64,000 nucleotides of DNA from Marinifilum caeruleilacunae (GTDB taxonomy: Bacteria > Bacteroidota > Bacteroidia > Bacteroidales > Marinifilaceae), in assembly GCF_013141825.1 (NCBI RefSeq), contig NZ_RZNH01000002.1, positions 186,001-250,000 on the forward strand, in the 5' to 3' direction. A model generated the notes under the pieces. It worked only from the letters and a program-made list of their open reading frames with translations. It was not told where the DNA came from and did no database searches. Both the position numbers and the translations under genes were made by a program. Below are positions 47,992 through 57,244 of this stretch, piece after piece. Every line of letters begins with the position of its first letter. Within the stretch, counting starts at the first letter, position 1.

Positions 47992-49539
47992 TTATTTCCA
48001 GTTGATGTACTTAATTCTCATTGTATAAGTATCTCCGTCATTCGAAATATAATATTTAGGATCAATCTCGAAGTCATCATCAGAACATGTGAATGTAATA
48101 TCTACAATAATTTCTTTGCTTGTAGCATTAAATGTTCCTACTGATCTTTCTACAGTAATTGTAGCAGGTGTTACTTGTGAAGATTTAGAGATGTCTCCAC
48201 CATTTAATTTAGAATCAGCATACCACCAGTAATAATACTTTGATTTAATTTCTCCATTAACATCAACATCAACGTAAGTTTTAGCTTTCCAGGCATCAAT
48301 ATCATTTGCTTTATAAACAGTTAATGTTTGAGCAGGAACAACAACGTCACCAGTTGTAGCATTTACTTCCTTGGCTGCAAAACGGAACCATCCAGTTTCC
48401 GATTTGATTTGAGAAGAGTTAGAGCTATAAACCGCTTCGTTATCAAAAAACTTGGTCAATCCCAGGTAATCACCACCTTGATATTCTGTTCTTTCAAAAT
48501 CTGTAGTATAAACAAATTTACCACCAACTTTATGCTCAAATGTATTTGTTACATCAGTCCATTGGTTACCATCAGTTTCTGAAACATTCAATACATTACC
48601 TCTCGATAAAGATTTCCAATCTTCAGCAACAGAATCCCAATAGTATCTTTTTGTCCAATATGCCATATTGGATTTAAATACATAAGTGTCTGTAGTATTG
48701 TCTTCTCTAAAACCAGTGTAGTCGTTAGTTTCGTTAAACCATACAGAAAAATCAACCTGTGGATCAACAGCATTAATTGCGAAAGTATTCTCAGTAGCTT
48801 TCACAGCATAATCGGTTACCGATGGAGCAGCAAAACCAAAAGTTACAGTTTTGTCCATATCAACCACGGCAGTATTTTTCATTGTTACAGTAAAGTCTGC
48901 TGAAACCGATCCGGCCGGAATTGTAATTGCATTGTTGCTTAAACCAGCAATTTCATAATCTGTATCAGCAACTAAATCTCCATCGATAGTCAATGGAATT
49001 ACAAGATCAGAAGCATAAGTTTTGCTCAAACCAACTGTAATGGTTTTCACCTCTTCCATATATGGATTAGTTACAAAATCAGATGTTCCAAAAGAAACCT
49101 CAGGAGCATCCGAAGGAGGATTAGCATTGTCAACAATGGTGATGTTTACATTTGCAGGAGTAGACAATTCATAACCTGTACCTGCTTGTAGTGCAATTGC
49201 CAATGTTTTGCTTGCTTCAATGGCTGAAACATTAATTGGGTTAACAAAAATGTTAGCCGTAGTCTGGTTTGCAGGAATGGTTACAGTTTTTGCAATATCC
49301 TGGAAGTTTACACCTTCAACAGCAGTTCCCGATAAAGCAATACCTACAGTGTATGCAGTTTCAAGAGGAGCATCAGCATTTACTTTTACAAGCAAAGCAG
49401 AAGTAGCTGTTTCCGAAATTTCGATTGCATCAGCAGTCAATGATAGTTTTGGGATGATTGGATCATCATCGTCACTACAACTTGCTAAAATTAGCGCAGC
49501 TACCATTAGCCACATCATGTTTAAATAACTCTTTTTCAT
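47992..49539 (-). CDS. Surface lipoprotein with two Calx-beta-like domains (SusE/F position)
   Basis: A 515-residue lipoprotein, lipobox LASC (Cys21), followed by SDDDD, the export signal for surface exposure in this phylum. Two Ig-like/Calx-beta-like repeats follow (about 34-138 and 150-258): in each, a VxxxVxLS strand, a G-x-A-V-E/A-x-V/T-x-Y/F segment (ALSGTAVEGVNFQ), and an (I/V)TIPAG(N/S) strand. The C-terminal half is a Tyr/Trp-rich unknown domain (SNMAYWTKRYYWDS, KYYYWWYAD). It follows SusD by 81 bp and occupies the SusE/F position, so it may bind substrate at the surface. Confidence 0.82.
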   Translation of the reverse strand: MKKSYLNMMWLMVAALILASCSDDDDPIIPKLSLTADAIEISETATSALLVKVNADAPLETAYTVGIALSGTAVEGVNFQDIAKTVTIPANQTTANIFVNPINVSAIEASKTLAIALQAGTGYELSTPANVNITIVDNANPPSDAPEVSFGTSDFVTNPYMEEVKTITVGLSKTYASDLVIPLTIDGDLVADTDYEIAGLSNNAITIPAGSVSADFTVTMKNTAVVDMDKTVTFGFAAPSVTDYAVKATENTFAINAVDPQVDFSVWFNETNDYTGFREDNTTDTYVFKSNMAYWTKRYYWDSVAEDWKSLSRGNVLNVSETDGNQWTDVTNTFEHKVGGKFVYTTDFERTEYQGGDYLGLTKFFDNEAVYSSNSSQIKSETGWFRFAAKEVNATTGDVVVPAQTLTVYKANDIDAWKAKTYVDVDVNGEIKSKYYYWWYADSKLNGGDISKSSQVTPATITVERSVGTFNATSKEIIVDITFTCSDDDFEIDPKYYISNDGDTYTMRIKYINWK

Positions 49540-49563
49540 GTGTTAATAGATTTTTGATTATTC

Positions 49564-49591
49564 GATCTTCCCAAGGGGATCCGGGAAGATC
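49564..49591. repeat. Inverted repeat between susD-like and lipoprotein genes
   Basis: GATCTTCCC (49564-49572) and GGGAAGATC (49583-49591) form a perfect 9-bp stem around a 10-base loop, with no strong T tract. It may stabilise or attenuate the mRNA between SusD and the following gene. Confidence 0.6.
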
Positions 49592-49620
49592 TTATGTTAA
49601 AACTTAATTATCTTTAAATA

Positions 49621-51063
49621 TTAGTATCCCGGATTTTGAACCATATTTGGATTTCCTTCAATTGCATCTTCTGGAATTGGCAGAACAAATAAATCGCTTG
49701 GATAATCGACATTTACATTTTGAGTAGCATTACAATCCACTCTTCTCAAGTCTCTTCCCATTCTTACAATATCAAAGAACAAATGCCCTTCAAAAGCCAA
49801 TTCTCGTCTTCTCTCCAGGAAAAGTTCTTCTTTTAAAGCAGCTCCTGACAATTGTAGGTTTGTAGCATTGGGATTTGCACGTTTGCGAATGACGTCTAAG
49901 TCGGCACGAGCCTGCACCTCATCTATTGCTGGTAGATTAAGAGAAGCTTCTGCTCTAATCAGGTACATTTCAGCCAAACGTACCACTGGGATATAATGGT
50001 CTTTATCGGCCATTTCTGTCCATTTAGCAGTTAGAGATTGTACAACATCTTTTGCTTCTTGCTCGCCAAATAGTTGTTTTCTTACATCTTCATCATCATA
50101 CAAGTCAATAATATCATTGCTTGGCAGCAAGTAAAAACGATCTCTGTTTTCACTGATTCCAATTCTATCCGACAAGGGAGCAGCATTATTGCGACCTCCA
50201 TTATCAATCGCAAAAAGATCTTCGTTAGTAGGTGTATTGTTCGAATAGTAATCTAAAACTTCCGAATTTGGCAGTAAAGAAGCACTACCACTTTCTATAA
50301 CTTTCGTAGCATATTCTCTAGCTTTGTCCCAATCGCTCTTGTACAGATAAACTCTTGCCAAAAGAGCCTGAGCTGCAACCTTAGACATATAGAACTTTGC
50401 CGACTTTGCTTCTTCTACCCCAATTGCGGTTCCTAAATTCTGCTCAGCTTCCAAAAGATCTGCAATAATGTTTTCGTAGTTATCGTAAAGCAAATCACGA
50501 CTGGTTAATTCGTGGTAAGCAATATTTTTTTGCAGATATGGAATTCCTAAATGCTGAGCATTAGCGGTGTAAGAATATGGTTGTGCATATAGCCTGGCCA
50601 AATCGAAATGTGCCAATGCACGAATTGCTTTTGCTTCTGCCACAGCTTGTAACTTTTGAAGATCACTTGCATCCTCCACGTAATCAATATTTTCAATCAC
50701 CATGTTTGCAGCACTAATCACTTCATAAATCTGTCCGTAACATCCATCAAAGTAATCATCTTCTCCTTCAACTGTATGCGTAAATTCAAATGCTGGGATA
50801 TAGTAGAATGAAAATGGACTTTCAAAATTAAGGTCGTCAATTTTCAAATTTCCACCTTTAACTTCGGCAGCCATAATCATTTGAGTTCCGTAATAATTAG
50901 TTGCTCCCATTTCGTAATATGCGCCATTCAAAGCCTCTTCAACTCCACTTAGTGTAGAAAATAATCTATCATTAGATATTTTTGTTTCATCATCGATATC
51001 CAAAAAATCGGAACATGAAGCAAAACCTAATGCCAATAATCCTATGTATATTAATTTTTTCAT
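49621..51063 (-). CDS. RagB/SusD family nutrient-binding lipoprotein
   Basis: A 480-residue lipoprotein, lipobox ending GFASC (Cys17), then SDFLDIDDE. It has the SusD fold: N-terminal SusD-like helices with SGVEEALNGAYYEM, TPR helices with EAKAIRALAHFDLARLYAQPYS, and the C-terminal RagB block with RLAEMYLIRAEASLN, RKRANPN, and LFLERRRELAFEGHLFFDIVRMGRD. SusD lids the SusC barrel and captures ligands. It follows susC by 25 bp. The pairing with proteases downstream suggests peptide rather than glycan ligands. Confidence 0.95.
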   Translation of the reverse strand: MKKLIYIGLLALGFASCSDFLDIDDETKISNDRLFSTLSGVEEALNGAYYEMGATNYYGTQMIMAAEVKGGNLKIDDLNFESPFSFYYIPAFEFTHTVEGEDDYFDGCYGQIYEVISAANMVIENIDYVEDASDLQKLQAVAEAKAIRALAHFDLARLYAQPYSYTANAQHLGIPYLQKNIAYHELTSRDLLYDNYENIIADLLEAEQNLGTAIGVEEAKSAKFYMSKVAAQALLARVYLYKSDWDKAREYATKVIESGSASLLPNSEVLDYYSNNTPTNEDLFAIDNGGRNNAAPLSDRIGISENRDRFYLLPSNDIIDLYDDEDVRKQLFGEQEAKDVVQSLTAKWTEMADKDHYIPVVRLAEMYLIRAEASLNLPAIDEVQARADLDVIRKRANPNATNLQLSGAALKEELFLERRRELAFEGHLFFDIVRMGRDLRRVDCNATQNVNVDYPSDLFVLPIPEDAIEGNPNMVQNPGY

Positions 51064-51088
51064 ATCTATCTCCTTTTAAACTTCATGA

Positions 51089-54076
51089 TTAAATCCCCAG
51101 CTTTAACTGAAAAGCAACTGTTCTGGACTGTGGGAATGGGTAACGGTATTCGGCCAATCCATTTCTGCCTGATTTTCCTCCCTCTTTGTACCATGTATAA
51201 ACATTTGAAACATTCACTCCAAGCGAAGCATTGGCCAATCTCATGGAAGAACACAAACTTTTTGGAAGGTTGTAGTGTAGAGCAATTGAACGAACCGAAA
51301 CATTGGATTGATCGAACAAAAATCGGGTACTGTAGGCATTGTATTTGATATCCTTATCCAATCTAGGAATATCAGTACGGTCACCAGGTTTTTGCCACCT
51401 GTCCAATAAATTCACACTTTTATTGTAAATATTCAGTGTCTTGATATTTTCCATATCCCTGGCAGGGTAAGGCATCATTTTATCAGCTCCATACTCAAAG
51501 GCAATCATGAATGAAAGGTTAAAACCTTTATAATTGAAATTGTTTGAAAAACCACCTGTAAAATCAGGATTGGACTTCCCTATGATTTGCTTATTATCAA
51601 CCCCAGATAAATCACTAGGATCTTTTGTGATGCTTCCGTCTTTCATTTTCCATTGCGGATCACCTGTATTAGCATCAACACCAGCATAAACATTTCCCAT
51701 AATTAAAGAAGTAGATTCACCGACAATTAATCCGGCAGTTCCCGAAACAAATCGCTCAGAATAAAGTGCCAATTTGTCTAACCTACTCTTATTAAAACCA
51801 ATATTAAAGTTGCTGTTCCATTGTACTTTTCCAAGCATAATATTACTTGCCTTCAAAGTAAATTCCAGACCATAATTCGTCAAATCAGCCGTGTTCACAG
51901 AAATAATATTCCATCCCGTTTCCGGTACCACATTCAATGAAAGGATACCATCTTTGGTTTTATTGTTATAATACTCTGTCTCAAGAGTAAATTTTCTCAA
52001 GAACTTCACAATCAAACCTGCATTAAACTTATAGGATTGTTGCCATCCTAAGTCTTCATTAGGAGCGGCATATGGTTGAGCAATTAATTTCCCATTATAA
52101 CTGGAGGATGTGCTATAACTATATAATCCTCGAGCCGAGTATGATCCTACTTTCGCATTTCCCAACTTTCCGAAAGAAGATTTCAACTTCACGAAATTGA
52201 TGATATCATTCTCTATCCAAAAGTTCTCTTTTGAGATAATCCATGAGCCACCAATGGAAGCGAAATTTTCCACTTTTTGATCTCCTCCAAAGTAGGATGA
52301 TGCATCGGAACGGAAGTTCATTGACAAGAAATATTTCTTTCCAAAGTCATAATTGAATCGACCATAGTAAGATCTCATTGCACTTTCACTCTCCGATGAA
52401 CTTACTGAACTGTCTTCATCATCACCATTTCCTGGAATACGAATCTTTTCCGAAACCAAATTCTCTTCTGAAACAGATGTTTGGTTTCGCTCATCATGTT
52501 TTAGCTGAATACCGGCAGTGGCGCCGAATGAATGTTTTTTTACCGATCCGTTATATTCCAATTGTGTATAAGTAACCCAATTATTATTCTCGGTACGTTT
52601 TTCTTTGATTACTCCATTCTTTTTACGGCCCCTTCCATTTTCTTTCGAATAAAAGGAGTATTGTTTGGTGTTGGTATAATCCAATCCAAACATACTTGAT
52701 GAACTAAAGTTTTTCGAAATCTTCACCTTCAGGTTTAAACTGTTATTCGAGTAGAACTTCTCAGACTCATTGGTATTCTGAGCCAAATCTGCCAATGGAT
52801 TGGCATAAGTCTCCATCTGAGTATATTTTCCTTCTTCATCGTACACCGGAATATTTGGTTTGTATGCATAGGTTGCAAAAGCTGCATACTTCTCCGATTT
52901 AAAACTACTTATACCACCACTGTATGATAATCTTACTCCTTTCGCCAATTCAGTATCCAAACTCAAGCGAGAAATAATTGACTCCGAATCATTTCCTTTT
53001 GTGGTTGTTTCATTGTCTTTGTAGCCAAACGACAAACGATATGTTGTTTTATCGGAACCTCCAGAAATATTCAAATTGGTTTGGTGCGCCACTGAATTTT
53101 GCAATGTCAGATCACGCCAATTCGTATAAACATCCGTACGACCAACTTCTTCTGGAATACTTTCCTCTGAATAACCCGAATTTCGATAATACTCAGTAGC
53201 CAATTCAACATACTGATCGGTATTTAAATATTCAATTTTATTAATAGGTGTACTTAATAAGGTTTTGTGGGAGATGTTGACCCTGGTTTTCCCTTTCACC
53301 CCTTTCTTAGTGGTAATGATTACTACACCATTTGCCGCATTTGCACCATAAATCGCTGCTGCAGAAGCATCTTTCAATATGGATACCGATTCAATATCCT
53401 CCGGATTAATCAAGGCTAACGGATTGATGACTATCTGATCATCAGCAGCAGCACCAGATTTCTGATCAACATTTGGGTTTAATGCATCAACCAAAGGCAC
53501 TCCATCCAAAATATACAATGGCTCACTTGAAGCTGTAATATTCGAACCTAAATCAGGCAACGAGTTATTCCCACGAATACGCACTTTTACCGGACTGTTC
53601 GGGTTTCCATCATCCGACTCCAAATACACACCAGCAACCTGTCCTTCCAACATTTGGTCGACACTTTGCGCATTACTGTGCTTTAACAATTCGTCTGATT
53701 TTACCTGCTCTACCGAACCTACAACAGCTTCGCGCGATTTTACGCTACCGTATCCCAGTACTACCACCTCGTTCAGTTTCTGGTCTGCCGATTTTAGCTG
53801 CACGTTGATTACTTTCTGCCCTTTTACCGGAATAAATTGGGTTTCGTAACCAATGAATGAAAACATCAGTTCAGCATTCGCTTTGCTTACTTTTAAAGTG
53901 AATTTTCCATCGAAATCGGTGGTTACGCCATTCGATGTGCCTTTTTCTAGCACAGTAACACCTGGTATGCCAAGCTTATCGCCTGCATCGGTAACTGTTC
54001 CTGCTACTGTTAGTCCCTGGGCAAAAAGCTGGAACTGCAGTAAAACAAGAAGTGCTATTAAATAGATTCTTACCAT
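51089..54076 (-). CDS. SusC/RagA family TonB-linked outer-membrane protein
   Basis: A 995-residue TonB-dependent transporter of SusC type. Signal peptide (ending FQLFA-Q), CarboxypepD-like domain (LTVAGTVTDAGDKLGIPGVTV pattern, key residues G-T-V-T-D and I-P-G-V-T-V), plug with NEVVVLGYGSVKSREAVVGSV, LYILDGVPLVD, ASAAAIYGANAANGVVIITTKKG, then a 22-strand barrel. It is the channel partner of the SusD-like protein next to it. Upstream by 31 bp is the membrane ferredoxin gene. RagA of Porphyromonas, a relative, imports oligopeptides. Confidence 0.96.
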   Translation of the reverse strand: MVRIYLIALLVLLQFQLFAQGLTVAGTVTDAGDKLGIPGVTVLEKGTSNGVTTDFDGKFTLKVSKANAELMFSFIGYETQFIPVKGQKVINVQLKSADQKLNEVVVLGYGSVKSREAVVGSVEQVKSDELLKHSNAQSVDQMLEGQVAGVYLESDDGNPNSPVKVRIRGNNSLPDLGSNITASSEPLYILDGVPLVDALNPNVDQKSGAAADDQIVINPLALINPEDIESVSILKDASAAAIYGANAANGVVIITTKKGVKGKTRVNISHKTLLSTPINKIEYLNTDQYVELATEYYRNSGYSEESIPEEVGRTDVYTNWRDLTLQNSVAHQTNLNISGGSDKTTYRLSFGYKDNETTTKGNDSESIISRLSLDTELAKGVRLSYSGGISSFKSEKYAAFATYAYKPNIPVYDEEGKYTQMETYANPLADLAQNTNESEKFYSNNSLNLKVKISKNFSSSSMFGLDYTNTKQYSFYSKENGRGRKKNGVIKEKRTENNNWVTYTQLEYNGSVKKHSFGATAGIQLKHDERNQTSVSEENLVSEKIRIPGNGDDEDSSVSSSESESAMRSYYGRFNYDFGKKYFLSMNFRSDASSYFGGDQKVENFASIGGSWIISKENFWIENDIINFVKLKSSFGKLGNAKVGSYSARGLYSYSTSSSYNGKLIAQPYAAPNEDLGWQQSYKFNAGLIVKFLRKFTLETEYYNNKTKDGILSLNVVPETGWNIISVNTADLTNYGLEFTLKASNIMLGKVQWNSNFNIGFNKSRLDKLALYSERFVSGTAGLIVGESTSLIMGNVYAGVDANTGDPQWKMKDGSITKDPSDLSGVDNKQIIGKSNPDFTGGFSNNFNYKGFNLSFMIAFEYGADKMMPYPARDMENIKTLNIYNKSVNLLDRWQKPGDRTDIPRLDKDIKYNAYSTRFLFDQSNVSVRSIALHYNLPKSLCSSMRLANASLGVNVSNVYTWYKEGGKSGRNGLAEYRYPFPQSRTVAFQLKLGI

Positions 54077-54107
54077 AGACTTGTTATTTAATTGATTTTA
54101 GCGTGGG

Positions 54108-55979
54108 TTAGTTTGTAAGTTTAAATTTGAAAGGGTTTGCCACCTGCTCGCTTTCTCCATTGGTATACACCAAAGTCATCTCTTCTTTTGCTGCCCATTC
54201 TACCATTTCATCAGGATTAACTTTATCCTGGATGTAGAAGAATCGAACGGTTGGTTGTGCCTGGTAATCGGCATGAATACCAACAACTCCCTTGTATTTT
54301 TTAGCTACGTGATTTGACAACTCCTTAAACTTGTTTTCGTTTTTCGGGAAATCTTCCAATACCAGCATGATTGATCGTAATTGCTCTCTTGGGTAAGATT
54401 TAAAGTTGTTAAATGTTGCCTTGTGTTTCTTAAAGGTTCTCTTCATCAATCCAATTCCGTTGATTGGCACATTAGATTTTACCACGTCTTTTACCTCGTA
54501 CGGATAGCTTCTTCTGTGTTTAATCGATGTAATCAACTTTTCGATTTTCGATTCACTCATTTCCGAATCACAGAAAGCCAATAATCTGATTTCTGTATCG
54601 AATTGTGTTTCCAATTGGTAGATGCCTTCATTCTGAAGTGCCTCAGCCATAATTTTCAAATCGGCTTCGGTCAAATACTTGGCTACACGAAGTTTATGAA
54701 CTGCAAGTTCCTGATCAAGCTTAGGAGCTTTTACAAATTGCTTCGATCGGGTGTAAAGCATTTTTCGAATGCTCAACTCGTCAATCTTGGTGGTATCGTA
54801 AGTAATTTCGGCTTTGTGATCGCTGATGTAAGTATTTACACCAAGAACTCCATCTACCTCTTTCATTTGGCGTACAAATCCCATAGAGCTGCTAAAGCAG
54901 GTCAAATGGCTCATGTGTTCGATGGTAAATTCTTTCGACTGGTCCATTTCGGTAGTATTACCCCAGGCTTTAGAAACTGTTGGCAAATTGTACTGACTTG
55001 CAATTACCAATCCGGCAATAAACAAAACAACTACCAATACCGATGGTAACCATTTTACATTCAGTTTTTCATTTAAGGTCAATGCTCCATCTTTCGGACA
55101 AGCTGAAACACAATCGCCACAAATGTTACAGTCCGGGTGTTTCACCATTTCCATATCTGCTACATCAATTCCCTGTGGGCAGCTTCTTGAACACAATCCA
55201 CAATCGATACATGTGTGTGTATGGCGCGTAATTTTTAATACAGATTGTTGTTTGGTTTCCACTTTCAGGATTTCCAACACATAACCCACCAGGCAGATAA
55301 TTCCAACAATAATACTGATATCAACACCTACTTCGAAGAAGTACATTGAGCCTAAAATGGCTACTACTACTCCTACTCCTATCCAATATTTAAAAATGTT
55401 TGATATCGCACCAAGCGGACACAGGTACTTACACCAGAACAATCTAAATACTATGGAGCCTAAAATAAATATAGAAATAGAGATTGTTGCGAAAAGGTAG
55501 TTTACCCTGTGACCGTATAGTGTGATACTTGTATAAAAAGGATCGTATTGTTTACAAAACAGTTCACCGGTTTTTAAGGTAATGGTTAGGGTAAAGAACA
55601 GAAGAATGTATTTTAAACTTCTTAAGGCTTTATCGGTAACACCATTAATATCTCTTCTAATTTTAAAGCGATCTGCTGCTTTTCCAATTGCTTCCGATAC
55701 CGTTCCCAGCGGACAAAGATGACTACAAAACAGTTTACCCAGTACCAATACAGTAAATAAGAATACTGCACCCAATACCATTTGGGTTACTGTCATATTA
55801 CAAGCGATTAATCCATCCTGCATTAAAGTTAGAATGGCTTGAATTCCCCCCATTGGACAATATGTCTCAAAATCGACTACACTTAAGCCTAGCTGATTTC
55901 CGATAAAGAACAGGATAATCAGAGAGAGTACAGAAAACTGTAAAATGTTTCTGAATAGGCTAACTCGTTTTTTACTCAT
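54108..55979 (-). CDS. Membrane 4Fe-4S protein with tandem HMA-like modules
   Basis: A 623-residue inner-membrane protein. The N-terminal half has about six hydrophobic segments of the NapH/NosR-like type, with Cys85/Cys89 (FCSHLCPLG) and Cys183/Cys187 (WCKYLCPLG) pairs. Two 4Fe-4S ferredoxin sites follow: Cys257/260/263/267 and Cys284/287/290/294. A last hydrophobic segment (about 312-328) leads to a C-terminal region with a heavy-metal-associated-like module (about 350-412, TIEHMSHLTCFSSSMGFVR, one Cys instead of CxxC) and two more degenerate modules (about 425-490 and 530-605). It may move electrons or metal across the membrane. First gene of the SusCD-protease unit, 31 bp before susC. Confidence 0.85.
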   Translation of the reverse strand: MSKKRVSLFRNILQFSVLSLIILFFIGNQLGLSVVDFETYCPMGGIQAILTLMQDGLIACNMTVTQMVLGAVFLFTVLVLGKLFCSHLCPLGTVSEAIGKAADRFKIRRDINGVTDKALRSLKYILLFFTLTITLKTGELFCKQYDPFYTSITLYGHRVNYLFATISISIFILGSIVFRLFWCKYLCPLGAISNIFKYWIGVGVVVAILGSMYFFEVGVDISIIVGIICLVGYVLEILKVETKQQSVLKITRHTHTCIDCGLCSRSCPQGIDVADMEMVKHPDCNICGDCVSACPKDGALTLNEKLNVKWLPSVLVVVLFIAGLVIASQYNLPTVSKAWGNTTEMDQSKEFTIEHMSHLTCFSSSMGFVRQMKEVDGVLGVNTYISDHKAEITYDTTKIDELSIRKMLYTRSKQFVKAPKLDQELAVHKLRVAKYLTEADLKIMAEALQNEGIYQLETQFDTEIRLLAFCDSEMSESKIEKLITSIKHRRSYPYEVKDVVKSNVPINGIGLMKRTFKKHKATFNNFKSYPREQLRSIMLVLEDFPKNENKFKELSNHVAKKYKGVVGIHADYQAQPTVRFFYIQDKVNPDEMVEWAAKEEMTLVYTNGESEQVANPFKFKLTN

Positions 55980-56392
55980 AAGATTAGATTGATTTTTGAT
56001 TTCAACCGAAAAGTGGGAAATGATGCAAACCCAGGCGCTGCATTTTGGAATATGGGACTTTTAGAACCGTATCAAATTGGATAATGACACCTCCATCTAT
56101 CTCTTTATCTGCACCTTGCCTTTTTAAGTGGATTCGCTCTAAAATATGTCTGACATCTTACTGTTTTGAACCATTCTATACTACTCTCTCGTTTTTCTCC
56201 TTTTAGCACTTTCATCTTATTCTATTTTTTCACAAAATCACCAGGTATTTCCTTTTCTTAAAATGGTGTTGCAAATTTGAGAGAATTGACTTGGCTATGC
56301 AATCGCATGATTGTGGTATTTTTTTTAAACAAAAAGGCAGAAAAAAAGCCTGTACAATAAATACAGGCTTCTCTGTTTACTCTTCTTAAAAA
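55980..56392. other. Intergenic region, about 410 bp
   Basis: AT-rich DNA upstream of the membrane ferredoxin gene and downstream of the 203-residue gene. It holds the terminator of the latter (56342-56370) and presumably the operon promoter. No clear TAnnTTTG/TTG pair, RNA gene or coding ORF was seen. Confidence 0.5.
56342..56370 (-). terminator. Terminator after the 203-residue exported protein gene
   Basis: AAGCCTGTA (56346-56354) and TACAGGCTT (56362-56370) form a perfect 9-bp stem, followed on the minus strand by seven T. It lies 22 bp after the stop codon. Confidence 0.8.
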
Positions 56393-57004
56393 TTATCTTC
56401 TGGTTCTGCGCTCTTTCATTCGTTGTTCCCTCACTTTTAGAAAATCCTCAATTCTTTTGGGGTTTATCTTTAGAGCTTCGCTTAAAAATTTTCGTTGATT
56501 CAACTCGGCAACATTTGATCTCTCACTGGCCTTTGCAACTTTATCGCGCAAGTCCTTCATGAATTGTTTCATTTCATCGTCCCATTTATCTTTATGAAAC
56601 CTGAAATACTCATAAAACCTGTATGGATGTTTAAAACCTCTCTTTTCAGCCATTTGCTTTGCCTCTTCCGGAGTAATCCATAAATAGTAACTCGATTTTA
56701 AATGACTATAGGTAATACGATTTGAGGCAATTCTTCCCTGATCCCAATTCCCAAATTCCCCCACTAATACAACTCCCAAAGAGTCTTTCCATGAATCTAT
56801 TCTTTCTGGGATAAATCTAAACTTAGTTACGATTGAATCAAACTTTGCAGAAGGAATATTTATTTTATAATCTTTATTCAAATGCTCATATTCATGTGTC
56901 AGGTAGTCGTAATCCAGATACTCTTGTGGAATTTTTCGAGGCTGCTGCTGAGCGCTAATCGTCAATGAAATTAGTAGTAGTGAAAATACAAATAGAATTC
57001 TCAT
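56393..57004 (-). CDS. Uncharacterised exported protein, paralogue of the 42383 lipoprotein
   Basis: A 203-residue protein with a signal peptidase I-type signal (ends TISA-Q, no lipobox). The block TPEEAKQMAEKRGFKHPYRFYEY (about residues 109-131) is shared with the lipoprotein at 42383-43225, along with a preceding region (RIASNRITYSHLKSSYYLW here, KIANDRFYIDNYSWYQLG there). The C-terminus is Lys/Arg-rich and probably helical (KVREQRMKERRTRR). No known family was recognised. It has its own terminator and lies 413 bp upstream of the SusCD-protease unit, so the two paralogues bracket that unit. Confidence 0.75.
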   Translation of the reverse strand: MRILFVFSLLLISLTISAQQQPRKIPQEYLDYDYLTHEYEHLNKDYKINIPSAKFDSIVTKFRFIPERIDSWKDSLGVVLVGEFGNWDQGRIASNRITYSHLKSSYYLWITPEEAKQMAEKRGFKHPYRFYEYFRFHKDKWDDEMKQFMKDLRDKVAKASERSNVAELNQRKFLSEALKINPKRIEDFLKVREQRMKERRTRR

Positions 57005-57244
57005 AAGTAAATGTTTTTGTTATTTATTTTGATATTAACTCAATATAGTCAGTATATTATGCGGGTTTCACCTCACAACACACTCCTTAAAATTATTAAC
57101 TTAAAATAACAAAAGGGTTAATTAAAAAACCATGATTTTCACTTAACAGATTCTATAAATATGTATCATTTCACAAAATGACACCTTCTATTGGCTCACA
57201 TTATGAATTTTAATCGATTAAATAGAACTTCTCTAAATTCTGTA

